Assembly: GCF_000309385.1 (NCBI RefSeq)
Contig: NZ_JH976537.1
Coordinates: forward strand, 4,002,069 to 4,055,684
Direction: 5' to 3'
DNA length: 53,616 nucleotides
DNA from: Nodosilinea nodulosa PCC 7104
GTDB lineage: Bacteria > Cyanobacteriota > Cyanobacteriia > Phormidesmidales > Phormidesmidaceae
Of the stretch, positions 1 to 6,952 are shown piece after piece (positions within the stretch are counted from its first letter, which is position 1; the number at the start of each line of letters is the position of its first letter). The notes below the pieces were generated by a model. That model had not been told where the DNA came from, did no database searches, and saw only the letters and a list, made by a program, of their open reading frames with translations. A program made the position numbers and the translations under genes.

Positions 1-210
1 CGTCTGCGCAAGGCCCTCTATTTCCCAGCCCTCGTGATGATTCGCTATTGCCCTGAAATCCAAGCCTTTCGCCAACGGCTCCTCGCCGCTGGCAAGCAGA
101 AGATGCAAGTCGTCGGTGCCGTTATGCACAAACTCATCCGCATCATCTACGGAGTGTTGTCTTCAGGGGAAAAGTTTGACGCCGCTAAATTAGTCCCACA
201 GAACACTTGA
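1..210 (+). CDS. IS110-family transposase, C-terminal end (cut by window edge)
   Basis: Frame 1 is open from the first base and stops with TGA at 208-210, giving the last 69 residues of a transposase. The conserved C-terminal helix region typical of IS110/IS1111 transposases is visible: LRKALYFPALVMIRY, then FRQRLLAAGKQKMQVVGAVMHKLIRIIYGVL. In this family the part seen here is the serine-containing C-terminal domain tail. The DEDD catalytic N-terminal half lies outside the window, so whether the element is intact cannot be judged. It sits beside a cassette-like gene, so this edge is accessory DNA. Confidence 0.85.
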   Translation, partial: RLRKALYFPALVMIRYCPEIQAFRQRLLAAGKQKMQVVGAVMHKLIRIIYGVLSSGEKFDAAKLVPQNT

Positions 211-267
211 CCTACAGCGGTCTAAACAGTATCTACAAGGCTTAAACCCAACCTGATATGGCTGTCC

Positions 268-357
268 ACCTAACAACGCAGTTCGTCAGGCAGTGAGCGA
301 CCGTCGGAGCAGAAAAATCTGTATCAACCGCCGACCGATACAAAATCGTTATGCCGC
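268..357 (-). mobile_element. attC-like recombination site at the 3' end of a gene cassette
   Basis: Read on the minus strand, the stop codon of the neighbouring gene is followed at once by GCGGCATAAC (348-357) and, about 80 bases on, by GTTAGGT (268-274), which fits the attC R' core GTTRRRY exactly. The interior can fold: GTCGG (303-307) pairs with CCGAC (331-335) and CAGA (310-313) with TCTG (318-321). GCGGCATAAC is an exact inverted copy of GTTATGCCGC on the start side of the gene (855-864). That is the expected relation between a cassette's leading core half-site and the R'' half-site of its own attC. The R'' core departs from RYYYAAC at one base. This is a reading by eye; no covariance model was run. 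Confidence 0.5.
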
Positions 358-839
358 TATATTGCAGACTGGACAAAGTATTGACGAATAAATTGATTGT
401 ATGCCCATCCTGAATCTTCCTTGAATCGGTCGTCAGGTTGACAACCGTTCTTTAATAGCGAAAGACCATGAAGGACGACATTGCAGAGTCGAATCATGTC
501 CGAATCTTCGGGTACAAAATTTGATAGCGCCTCAGCAATCGCATCTTGGTGCTGACTGATCGATATTCCAGATCCATCAAACTCACTGTCGAGCATTGCC
601 ATAAAGAGAATGAGGATACCAGATCGAATTAAGCGATCGTCATCTTGTCCGGTATTGATGCGGTTGATGAGCAACCAGTATGGCCTTGGATAGTCCCCAG
701 CGTAGTCCAAGTCTCCCATTAGACTACGGTATGCCGACAACTCATGAAACAGATAGCAAATGTCTTTAGTAAGCTGCTTGTACAAGACGTAGTCATCATC
801 TTCGCGTTGAGAATCATCAAGACGTAAAGATGGTCGCAT
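357..839 (-). CDS. hypothetical protein in a cassette-like unit
   Basis: An open frame of 160 codons from ATG at 839; an upstream TTG at 866 lies inside the cassette core, so the ATG is preferred. The product is soluble, acidic and Asp/Glu-rich (for example DDSQREDDDY near the start), with no signal peptide or membrane helix. I do not recognise a family. The codon use is less GC-rich than in the chromosomal genes to the right, which suggests foreign origin. The gene is closely framed by inverted GCGGCATAAC cores and followed by an attC-like palindrome, the normal architecture of an integron cassette. No ribosome-binding site is obvious, which is common in cassettes. Confidence 0.6.
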   Translation of the reverse strand: MRPSLRLDDSQREDDDYVLYKQLTKDICYLFHELSAYRSLMGDLDYAGDYPRPYWLLINRINTGQDDDRLIRSGILILFMAMLDSEFDGSGISISQHQDAIAEALSNFVPEDSDMIRLCNVVLHGLSLLKNGCQPDDRFKEDSGWAYNQFIRQYFVQSAI

Positions 840-854
840 GAGAGATCGTGTTTT

Positions 855-864
855 GCGGCATAAC
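855..864 (-). mobile_element. cassette start-side core site (R'-like, GTTATGCCGC)
   Basis: On the minus strand GTTATGCCGC lies 15 bases upstream of the chosen ATG of the 160-codon gene and is preceded by AAACGTTT. In integron cassettes recombination occurs between G and TT of this core. The following bases (TTATGCCGC) should be complementary to the R'' end of the cassette's own attC, and they are, at 348-357. What interrupts the upstream attC is unknown: the M16 gene ends only about 40 bases away. Confidence 0.45.
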
Positions 865-902
865 AAACGTTTACGGCAGACAGCTATAACTTAAAACTCA
901 AC

Positions 903-2186
903 TCAATCCTGGGCAGCAGCCACCGGAGCCACAAAATCCTCTGGCCCCAGCAGCGAAATGTAGGGGCTGTGGAAGAACTCCTGGGCCACGGCTTCGGCAT
1001 CCAGAACCGTGACGGCGGCCACCATATCCTGGAACTGCTGGTCGTACTCGACCCCCAGGCCCAAAATTTCGTACCAGCCCAGCAGTTGGGCAATCTGGGC
1101 ATTGGTCTGCTTGCCCAGGGCGTACTGGCCCAGCAGTTTGTTTTTGGCCGACTGTAGCTCCTCGTCGGAGAGCACCGTGGTTTGCAGGCGCTCGACCTCG
1201 AACCGCAGCCCCTCCAGGGCGGTGGCGGCGTTTTCAGGGGCGGTGCCAATGTAGGCCACAAACTGCGATGGCCCCAGCCGGGTGGGATAAAAGGCCGACA
1301 CGTCGTAGGCCAGGCCGCGTTTTTCGCGCAGTTCCACAAACAGGCGGCTAGAGAGGCCGTTGCCCAGGTAGGTGTTGATTAGCTTCAGGGCCGCGTAGGC
1401 GGGATGCGTGACTGAGGCGGCGGGGTAGCCCACCATGACAATGGCCTGGTTGGTTTCCTGGGCGATCGCCGAGCAGGTGGGCGCTGTCGTCACCGCCGGC
1501 AGGGCTAGGACCGGGGCGGGCTGAGGTAGAACGGGCCAGTCGCCTAAGGCCTGCTCTACCTGGGCTAGGGCAGCTTCGGGGGTAATGCGACCGACGATGG
1601 TAACCACCACGTTGTCGGGGCGCATGTGCTGGTGGTGAAAGTCGATTAGATCGCTCTGGACGATCGCGCTGACCGTTGCCTCAGTGCCAATACCCGGCAG
1701 GGCGTAGGGGTGCTCGCCATACATAGCCTGACGCAGCTGGTTAAAGGCCAGCGTAAAGGGCTGCTCCTGCATAGAGCGAATTTGCTGCAGGGTGAGCTTG
1801 CGCTCTAGTTCGATTTCGTCGAGGGGGAAGCTGGGCTGCCGCAGCAGGGTGGCGGCCAGGGCAAAGATTTCGGCGAAGTCGGCGGAGACGGTCTTGAGGC
1901 TGATGACGCTGTAGTCGGCAGCCGCATCGGTACCCAGGCTGGCGCCTACCGACTCGACTGTTTCTGCGATCGCCATCGACGACAGCCGCTCGGTTCCCTT
2001 GGTCAATAGCCCCATCAAAAAGCTCACCAACCCGGCCTGGTGGGCTACTTCAAGGGTGCTGCCCGCCCGGATAAACAGCCGAGCTGAGACAATGTCGGCC
2101 ACGGGGTTTTCTAAAACCAAAACCGTTAAGCCATTGGCTAAAACCGTGCGGTGCAGGCGAGGCGCTTGAAGAAGGGAGGCTGTCAC
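903..2186 (-). CDS. M16 family peptidase-like protein, non-catalytic subunit
   Basis: A 427-residue M16 (insulinase/mitochondrial processing peptidase) fold protein. It begins with a beta-strand pattern LANGLTVLVLENP and RAGSTLE. Where the catalytic partner has HFLEH, this protein has SFLMG (residues 55-59), so the zinc ligands and the catalytic Glu are gone. Loss of the site in one of two adjacent M16 genes is known for heterodimeric bacterial peptidases, in which the inactive subunit helps form the chamber. The start is GTG at 2186. It follows the active M16 gene by 97 bases on the same strand and is probably co-transcribed. Physiological substrates in cyanobacteria are not established to my knowledge. 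Confidence 0.85.
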   Translation of the reverse strand: MTASLLQAPRLHRTVLANGLTVLVLENPVADIVSARLFIRAGSTLEVAHQAGLVSFLMGLLTKGTERLSSMAIAETVESVGASLGTDAAADYSVISLKTVSADFAEIFALAATLLRQPSFPLDEIELERKLTLQQIRSMQEQPFTLAFNQLRQAMYGEHPYALPGIGTEATVSAIVQSDLIDFHHQHMRPDNVVVTIVGRITPEAALAQVEQALGDWPVLPQPAPVLALPAVTTAPTCSAIAQETNQAIVMVGYPAASVTHPAYAALKLINTYLGNGLSSRLFVELREKRGLAYDVSAFYPTRLGPSQFVAYIGTAPENAATALEGLRFEVERLQTTVLSDEELQSAKNKLLGQYALGKQTNAQIAQLLGWYEILGLGVEYDQQFQDMVAAVTVLDAEAVAQEFFHSPYISLLGPEDFVAPVAAAQD

Positions 2187-2283
2187 AGGGTAAGAAATAG
2201 TCTATGTAGAGAACAGATTAGTAGGCCAGTCTAACTATAGACCGCCCAGGCTGTAGTCTGCCCGGGCGATCGCCCCAGGTGGC

Positions 2284-3543
2284 CTAGGCCGGGTGCAAAA
2301 TAGTGGACACGTAGCGCAACGGCGTGAGGTATCGATCGGCCAGCGGTTGCAGGTGATCTGAGGTGTAGCCTTGCAGGGTGGGCACGTAGGCCAGGCAGCG
2401 ATCGACGTTGGCAATGGTGCCGTAGTAGCCGTACAGCCCCGCCAGCTGCCCAGGGGCCTCGGTGGAGAAGGCGTAGTCGTTGCACAGCAGCCGCTTGGCC
2501 CGCGCTAGCTCGGCATCACTGATGGGTTTAGCGGCCAGCTCGTCGATGCGATCGCACACGATCGCCTCCACCCGATCGACATCGTCGCCCTCCAGCCAGG
2601 CCTGGATGGTAAACAGGCTGCACTCCCGCTGGAGCGAAAACCCGGCCCCGATGTCCTGCACTAGCTGCCGGTCTTCCCGCAGCTCGCGCACCAGCCGCGA
2701 CGATCGCCCCTCGGCCAAAATGGCCGCCAGCAGGTCTAGCCCGTAGGCGGTTTCAAGCTGGTCGATGCCGGGGCCAACCCAGGCCATGGTCAGCCGCGAC
2801 TGCTCCAGCCGCGGCAGGTGGAGAATTTCGCGCCGCACACCGGGGAGTTCGGGCACCGGGGCGATCGCGGCTGGGGGGCAGGCCGACGGCGCCGCAAAGC
2901 CCCGAAAGGCGTGTTTGACCATCGCCACCGTGGGCTCCAACGCAATGCCGCCCGTGATCACCACCGTCATTTGGTCGGGCTGGTAGTGGGCCTGGTGAAA
3001 GCAGCGCATTTCTTCAGGCGATCGCTGCTGCAAGATCTCGGCTGTGCCCAGCACCGGGCGACCGTAGGGATGATCCTGGTAGACCAGCTCCGACATGGCC
3101 TGGTAGCCCAGCCAGTCGGGGTCATCCTGAGCTTGGCGGATTTCTTCGAGCACCACCTGGCGCTCGCGGCTAAACTCATCGGCGGGGATCGCCGCGTGCA
3201 GCAGCAGATCGGCCAGATAGGGCAGTGTCTGGGCCAGCATGTCGGCGGCAATGGTGATGTAGAAATGGGCGTAATCGTGGCTGGTGGCCGCGTTAGTCAT
3301 GCCCCCCTGGGTCTCGATCGCGTAGTCGAATACCCCCGGCGGCAGCTGGTCGGTGCCCTTAAAAATCATGTGCTCTAGAAAGTGGGCCATGCCCGCCCAC
3401 TCCGCTGGCTCTGCAATTGCCCCGGCCCTCACCCACACATCGGCCACCACTACGGGGGTCGCCGCAATCTCTTGGTGGATCAGGGTAAGCCCATTCTCCA
3501 GACGAATGACACTGGCGGGAAAATCAACCGAATTCAACGGCAC
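2284..3543 (-). CDS. M16 family zinc peptidase, catalytic subunit
   Basis: A 419-residue M16A/B peptidase. The inverted zinc motif HxxEH is present as H54-F-L-E57-H58 within GMAHFLEHMIFKGT, and the downstream conserved Glu lies in the helix with QVVLEEIRQ. The C-terminal M16_C domain contains the typical GLAYD-equivalent stretch (REDRQLVQDIGAGF). The length matches single-domain-pair bacterial processing-peptidase homologues. It has no signal peptide, so it is probably cytoplasmic. It lies upstream of the degenerate paralogue, and the pair most likely forms a heterodimer. Upstream lies the 6S-like RNA gene in the same orientation. Confidence 0.9.
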   Translation of the reverse strand: MPLNSVDFPASVIRLENGLTLIHQEIAATPVVVADVWVRAGAIAEPAEWAGMAHFLEHMIFKGTDQLPPGVFDYAIETQGGMTNAATSHDYAHFYITIAADMLAQTLPYLADLLLHAAIPADEFSRERQVVLEEIRQAQDDPDWLGYQAMSELVYQDHPYGRPVLGTAEILQQRSPEEMRCFHQAHYQPDQMTVVITGGIALEPTVAMVKHAFRGFAAPSACPPAAIAPVPELPGVRREILHLPRLEQSRLTMAWVGPGIDQLETAYGLDLLAAILAEGRSSRLVRELREDRQLVQDIGAGFSLQRECSLFTIQAWLEGDDVDRVEAIVCDRIDELAAKPISDAELARAKRLLCNDYAFSTEAPGQLAGLYGYYGTIANVDRCLAYVPTLQGYTSDHLQPLADRYLTPLRYVSTILHPA

Positions 3544-3732
3544 AGGCCCTACGAGAAAATACTCAGCAATCCTTTAGCTAGCCTGATCAGCCCTTGGGAT
3601 ATTCAGCTTGGGGGCTAGCTATGTTGTCAATACTAACGTCCAAGTAAGCCAAATCACATTCTTCCTAACCTGGAAACCGACTTTGCTGCTCCCTGACTGG
3701 GTTTTATCCCAATAGCTTTATCCCAATAAACA

Positions 3733-3764
3733 ACGTTCCCCCGTCCAATCGGACAGGGGAACGT
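3733..3764. terminator. strong stem-loop downstream of the 6S-like RNA
   Basis: ACGTTCCCCCGTCC (3733-3746), loop AATC, GGACAGGGGAACGT (3751-3764): a 14-bp stem with one mismatch. It is near-symmetric and could act on either strand. On the minus strand it lies just past the T7 tract ending the RNA gene and would insulate that gene from the M16 pair. Confidence 0.5.
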
Positions 3765-3765
3765 C

Positions 3766-3963
3766 AAAAAAATCGAAGGGCCTCACCGCAACGCCGTCTT
3801 ACCTCAGTTTCCGACCTGGGAAAACCAGGTGGGTGCCTTGGCATCTGGCTTAAAGTTTCCGAGTACAAGCTCGGTCTACTGCCGCCGATACAGCTTGGCT
3901 CCCGTTCGGAAGAAACATAGATCGACAAACATTGTTGGTAGTCACCAACGCCGTAGTGAGACC
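3766..3963 (-). ncRNA. ssaA: probable 6S RNA
   Basis: The stretch is non-coding and reads on the minus strand as a 6S-type RNA of about 195 nt. The 5' end GGTCTCAC (3963-3956) pairs with GTGAGGCC (3786-3779) as the closing stem, followed after a few bases by a seven-T tract (3772-3766). The middle has an apical hairpin region (CAAGCT...AGCTTG with an inner CGG/CCG). The 3' side of the central bubble contains a compact ACCTGG-TTTTC-CCAGGT hairpin, at the same relative place as the 3' central-bubble hairpin of E. coli 6S. A good minus-strand -10 (TATAGT) ends 7 bases before the deduced start. 6S RNA binds the housekeeping RNA polymerase holoenzyme and mimics an open promoter. The call rests on size and architecture, not on a model search. 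Confidence 0.6.
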
Positions 3964-3969
3964 TCCTCC

Positions 3970-4000
3970 ACTATAACCAACAGCCCGGGGCAAACCGCAA
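3970..4000 (-). promoter_or_regulatory. promoter of the 6S-like RNA
   Basis: On the minus strand TTGCGG (4000-3995) and TATAGT (3975-3970) are separated by 19 bases, with a G start expected at 3963. The -10 is good and the -35 is weak to moderate. Confidence 0.45.
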
Positions 4001-4097
4001 GGGGAAACCCGACCGATCCGATCCGGCTATCCCAGCCGCCGTGATCTAATATGGCAGCACCGGGCCTGGCGTCGTTGTTTGTTCCCTGCTTGCTTCT

Positions 4098-5045
4098 ATG
4101 GTTTCCGACAATTCTGCTTCCACCGCCCTGAATGAATCTGTGGTTGACCCCGATATGCCGTTGGCAGACTCGTCGGTTCCAGCCTATCCAGATACCCCAC
4201 AAAAACCAGATGCTGAGGGCAGTTTAGACGGCTTGCCCCCGGCAGAGTTGCCATCTCCAGCGCCTGCCCCTCCTGTTGATCCCCGCACCCAGCTGCGGCT
4301 GCGCAGCGATGGGGATCACCTGGTGCTGCTGCTGCCCAGCGGGCCACAAATCGAGGCCGAAGGCGGTGCCCTGGCCTGGGGAGAGCTGTTGCAGCACTTC
4401 AAACAGCGGCTCAACGGCGGCGAACCCTTTTGGCAGCCCAATACCGTGGTGCATTTGGCCGCCCGCGATCGCCTGCTCGATGCCCGCCAGCTCCAGGCGC
4501 TGGAGGACGTGCTCACCGCCGCCCAGCTCACCCTCAAGCGGGTGGCGACCAGCCGCCGCCAAACCGCCATGGCGGCGGTGGCCGCAGGCTACTCCGTCGA
4601 TCAGCTAGGGGCCGAAGACACGCTGGTGCAGTCGCCTCCGGCCCCCGGCCAGCCCCTGGCCGAACCGCTATACCTGCAAACCACGGTGCGATCGGGAGTC
4701 GAAATTCGCCACCCCGGTACCATTGTGGTGCTGGGGGACGCCAATCCGGGCAGCTCGCTGGTGGCAGGCGGCGATATTCTCGTCTGGGGACGGCTGCGGG
4801 GGACGGCCCATGCGGGGTCGGGGGGCGATCGCGATCGCTACATCATGGCCCTGCAAATGCAGCCCACCCAGCTGCGCCTGGCGGATCTGGTGGCCCGCGC
4901 CCCCGATGGACCCAGCACCCAATACCTGCCCGAGGTGGCCTACGTGGGCGACGGCGCCATCCGCATTGCCCAGGCCCAGGCCTTTGCCCGCCAGCACTTC
5001 GATGCCACCCTGGGGCAGGGGGCACAGCCCACCGACGCCTTTTAG
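4098..5045 (+). CDS. minC: septum site-determining protein MinC
   Basis: A 315-residue MinC. The first ~60 residues are Pro/Asp-rich and probably disordered. The MinC N-domain region follows (LRSDGDHLVLLLP... to about residue 190). The C-terminal beta-helix domain is clear: TVRSGVEIRHPGTIVVLGDANPGS, with GGDILVWGRLRGTAHAG, the conserved MinC/MinD interaction face. MinC inhibits FtsZ polymerisation away from mid-cell and is carried to the membrane by MinD. It is the first gene of minC-minD-minE, with 108 bases to the minD ATG. ATG at 4098 is the first in-frame start. Confidence 0.95.
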   Translation: MVSDNSASTALNESVVDPDMPLADSSVPAYPDTPQKPDAEGSLDGLPPAELPSPAPAPPVDPRTQLRLRSDGDHLVLLLPSGPQIEAEGGALAWGELLQHFKQRLNGGEPFWQPNTVVHLAARDRLLDARQLQALEDVLTAAQLTLKRVATSRRQTAMAAVAAGYSVDQLGAEDTLVQSPPAPGQPLAEPLYLQTTVRSGVEIRHPGTIVVLGDANPGSSLVAGGDILVWGRLRGTAHAGSGGDRDRYIMALQMQPTQLRLADLVARAPDGPSTQYLPEVAYVGDGAIRIAQAQAFARQHFDATLGQGAQPTDAF

Positions 5046-5153
5046 TTGAGCAGATCGCTAAACTTTGGGGTTCTTAGCCTGCGGGCATGACGTATTATTA
5101 ACGGTTGTTTTCGTCGAGTTGAACGGGTTGTTTAGGGAAAGTTGGTTTCGTCC

Positions 5154-5954
5154 ATGACTCGCATTATCGTAATGACCTCGGGCAAAGGGGGTGTTGGCAA
5201 GAGCACCTGCACCGCCAACCTGGGCATGGCCCTGGCCCAGCGCAATCAGCGGGTCGCCGTTGTCGATGCCGACTTTGGCCTGCGCAATCTCGATCTGCTA
5301 CTGGGCCTAGAGAACCGCATTGTCTACACCGCCCTGGATGTGCTGGCGGGCGACTGCACCGTCGATAAGGCCCTGGTCAAAGACAAGCGCCAGCCCACCC
5401 TGGGCCTGCTCGCCGCCGCCCAAAACCGCAACAAAGAAGCCATTACTCCCGAGCAGATGAAAGCGCTGGTGGCGGGCCTGGCCCCCAGCCACGACTTTAT
5501 TTTGATCGACTGCCCGGCGGGGATTGAGATGGGGTTTCAAAATGCGATCGCCCCGGCCAAGGAGGCGATCGTCGTCACCACCCCCGAAATTTCGGCGGTG
5601 CGCGACGCCGACCGGGTGATTGGGCTGCTAGAGGCCAACGATGTCAAATTCACCAAGCTTTTGATCAACCGCATCAAGCCCAAAATGGTGCAGGAAGACC
5701 AGATGATGTCGGTTCGTGACGTGCTCGATATTCTGGCCGTGCCCCTGCTGGGAGTCGTGCCCGACGACGAGCGGGTGATCGTCTCTTCTAACCGGGGCGA
5801 ACCCCTGGTGCTGGAAAAACAGCTCTCCCTGGCTGGGGTTGCCTTCAACAACATTGCCCGTCGCCTGCTGGGTGAAGAGGTGCCCCTGATTGACCTCACG
5901 GCGACCCACGACGATCTGTTCAGTCGCCTGCGGCGCTTCCTGCGGGGCAGCTAG
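5154..5954 (+). CDS. minD: septum site-determining ATPase MinD
   Basis: A 266-residue ParA/MinD ATPase. The deviant Walker A is SGKGGVGKST at residues 9-18, with Walker B-type strands FILIDCPAGIEMGF and VVTTPEISAVRDADR. The C-terminus (LFSRLRRFLRGS) is a short amphipathic membrane-targeting helix. MinD-ATP dimerises on the membrane and recruits MinC and MinE. The ATG at 5154 is chosen because it gives the canonical MTRIIVMTSGKGG start. A TTG four codons upstream is possible but unneeded. It is the middle gene of the min operon, 70 bases before minE. Confidence 0.97.
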   Translation: MTRIIVMTSGKGGVGKSTCTANLGMALAQRNQRVAVVDADFGLRNLDLLLGLENRIVYTALDVLAGDCTVDKALVKDKRQPTLGLLAAAQNRNKEAITPEQMKALVAGLAPSHDFILIDCPAGIEMGFQNAIAPAKEAIVVTTPEISAVRDADRVIGLLEANDVKFTKLLINRIKPKMVQEDQMMSVRDVLDILAVPLLGVVPDDERVIVSSNRGEPLVLEKQLSLAGVAFNNIARRLLGEEVPLIDLTATHDDLFSRLRRFLRGS

Positions 5955-6024
5955 CGCCTGCCAACCAGGTTCTTTATCCCTTCTTTTCCCGAGTGGTGTT
6001 TGATGTTGTCTCTACCCAGCGCCG

Positions 6025-6480
6025 ATGCTAAGCGAACTTCTTGACAAGCTGTTTAACCGCAACCGCAACCTCTCCAGCCGAGTTGAGGTGAAACAGCGCC
6101 TGCAATTCGTGCTCGCCCACGATCGCGCCGATCTGACCCCCGAAGTGGTCGAAAAAATGCGCCAGGAAATTCTCGAAGTCGTCTCCCGCTACGTCGAGCT
6201 TGACCAAGAGCACCTGGAATTCACCCTCGAAAGCGACCAGCGCATGACCGCTCTGATCGCCAACCTGCCCATTCGCCGGGTTCGCCCCGAGTTGCCTACC
6301 GCCGAAGCCGCAGTTCCCGCTGGGCCTGAATCTGCCTCCGAGACCACCGCTGCTGCCGCTCCCAAACCTGAGACGGCGGAACCTGAGCCCGCTGAATCCA
6401 CTGCCACCGAACCTGCCTCCACCGAATCTGCCTCCCCCGAACCCAAGCCCGCAGAACCCGCCGCCGCCACCGATGAGTAA
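6025..6480 (+). CDS. minE: cell division topological specificity factor MinE with long acidic tail
   Basis: Residues 1-90 are a normal MinE: the membrane-targeting N-terminus [13 protein letters not shown], the MinD-binding segment, then the beta/alpha dimerisation region ending near [10 protein letters not shown]. MinE stimulates MinD ATPase and drives oscillation. Residues ~93-151 are an added Glu/Pro/Ala/Ser/Thr tail made of repeated short units such as [13 protein letters not shown] and PEPKPAEPA. MinE proteins usually end near residue 90-100, so this tail is the odd feature. The stop overlaps the next gene's start (ATGAGTAA), suggesting translational coupling. Confidence 0.95.
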   Translation: MLSELLDKLFNRNRNLSSRVEVKQRLQFVLAHDRADLTPEVVEKMRQEILEVVSRYVELDQEHLEFTLESDQRMTALIANLPIRRVRPELPTAEAAVPAGPESASETTAAAAPKPETAEPEPAESTATEPASTESASPEPKPAEPAAATDE

Positions 6481-6877
6481 CCTTCCCAACGCCTGCGCTT
6501 CCCTGGCGGCCTGCGTAGACGCCCTGGCCCTAGACACGATTCAGCGCCACGTTTTGATCTGTGCCGACCAGACCAAGCCCAAGTGCTGTGACAAAGCCGA
6601 GAGCATTGTCGCCTGGGACTACCTTAAAAACCGGCTAAAAGAACTGGGCCTGGATCGACCCACGGCGCAGCGGCCTACATCGGTCTTTCGCACCAAGGCC
6701 AACTGCCTGCGGGTTTGCCACCAGGGGCCAATTTTGCTGGTCTACCCCGACGGGGTTTGGTACCACAGCGCCACCCCAGCGGTGATTGAGCGCATTATTC
6801 AAGAGCACCTGATCGGCGGTCGGGTGGTCGAAGACTTTGCTTTCTTGCAGCATCCCTTGCCCAATACCAGAGATTGA
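6473..6877 (+). CDS. thioredoxin-like (2Fe-2S) ferredoxin domain protein
   Basis: A 134-residue protein of the small thioredoxin-like [2Fe-2S] ferredoxin family. Likely cluster ligands are Cys in [14 protein letters not shown] and in [11 protein letters not shown], followed by [10 protein letters not shown], the family's strand-turn. The last third ([18 protein letters not shown]) is the usual helix. These proteins resemble the NuoE C-terminal domain, and several are of unknown electron-transfer role. The ATG at 6473 overlaps the minE stop by 8 bases. The coupling to minE is notable, but a functional link is not implied by sequence. Confidence 0.88.
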   Translation: MSNLPNACASLAACVDALALDTIQRHVLICADQTKPKCCDKAESIVAWDYLKNRLKELGLDRPTAQRPTSVFRTKANCLRVCHQGPILLVYPDGVWYHSATPAVIERIIQEHLIGGRVVEDFAFLQHPLPNTRD

Positions 6878-6916
6878 TCGGATACTCCGAGCCAGAATCA
6901 TCTTCACAGAGCTTGC

Positions 6917-6922
6917 TATAAT
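6917..6922 (+). promoter_or_regulatory. -10 element for argJ
   Basis: TATAAT lies 31 bases before the argJ ATG, within GCTTGCTATAATCCCC. No convincing -35 stands at 17 bases, so only the -10 is called. Confidence 0.4.
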
Positions 6923-6952
6923 CCCCGGCAGCACCTATGGAATAACAAAAAC

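Noticed and set aside
2818..3378. 186-codon plus-strand frame opposite the catalytic M16 gene
   Set aside because: Shadow of a clearly conserved protein on the other strand.
6028..6537. 169-codon minus-strand Gly-rich frame opposite minE
   Set aside because: Antisense of the Pro/Glu/Ala repeat tail; Gly/Arg composition is an artefact.
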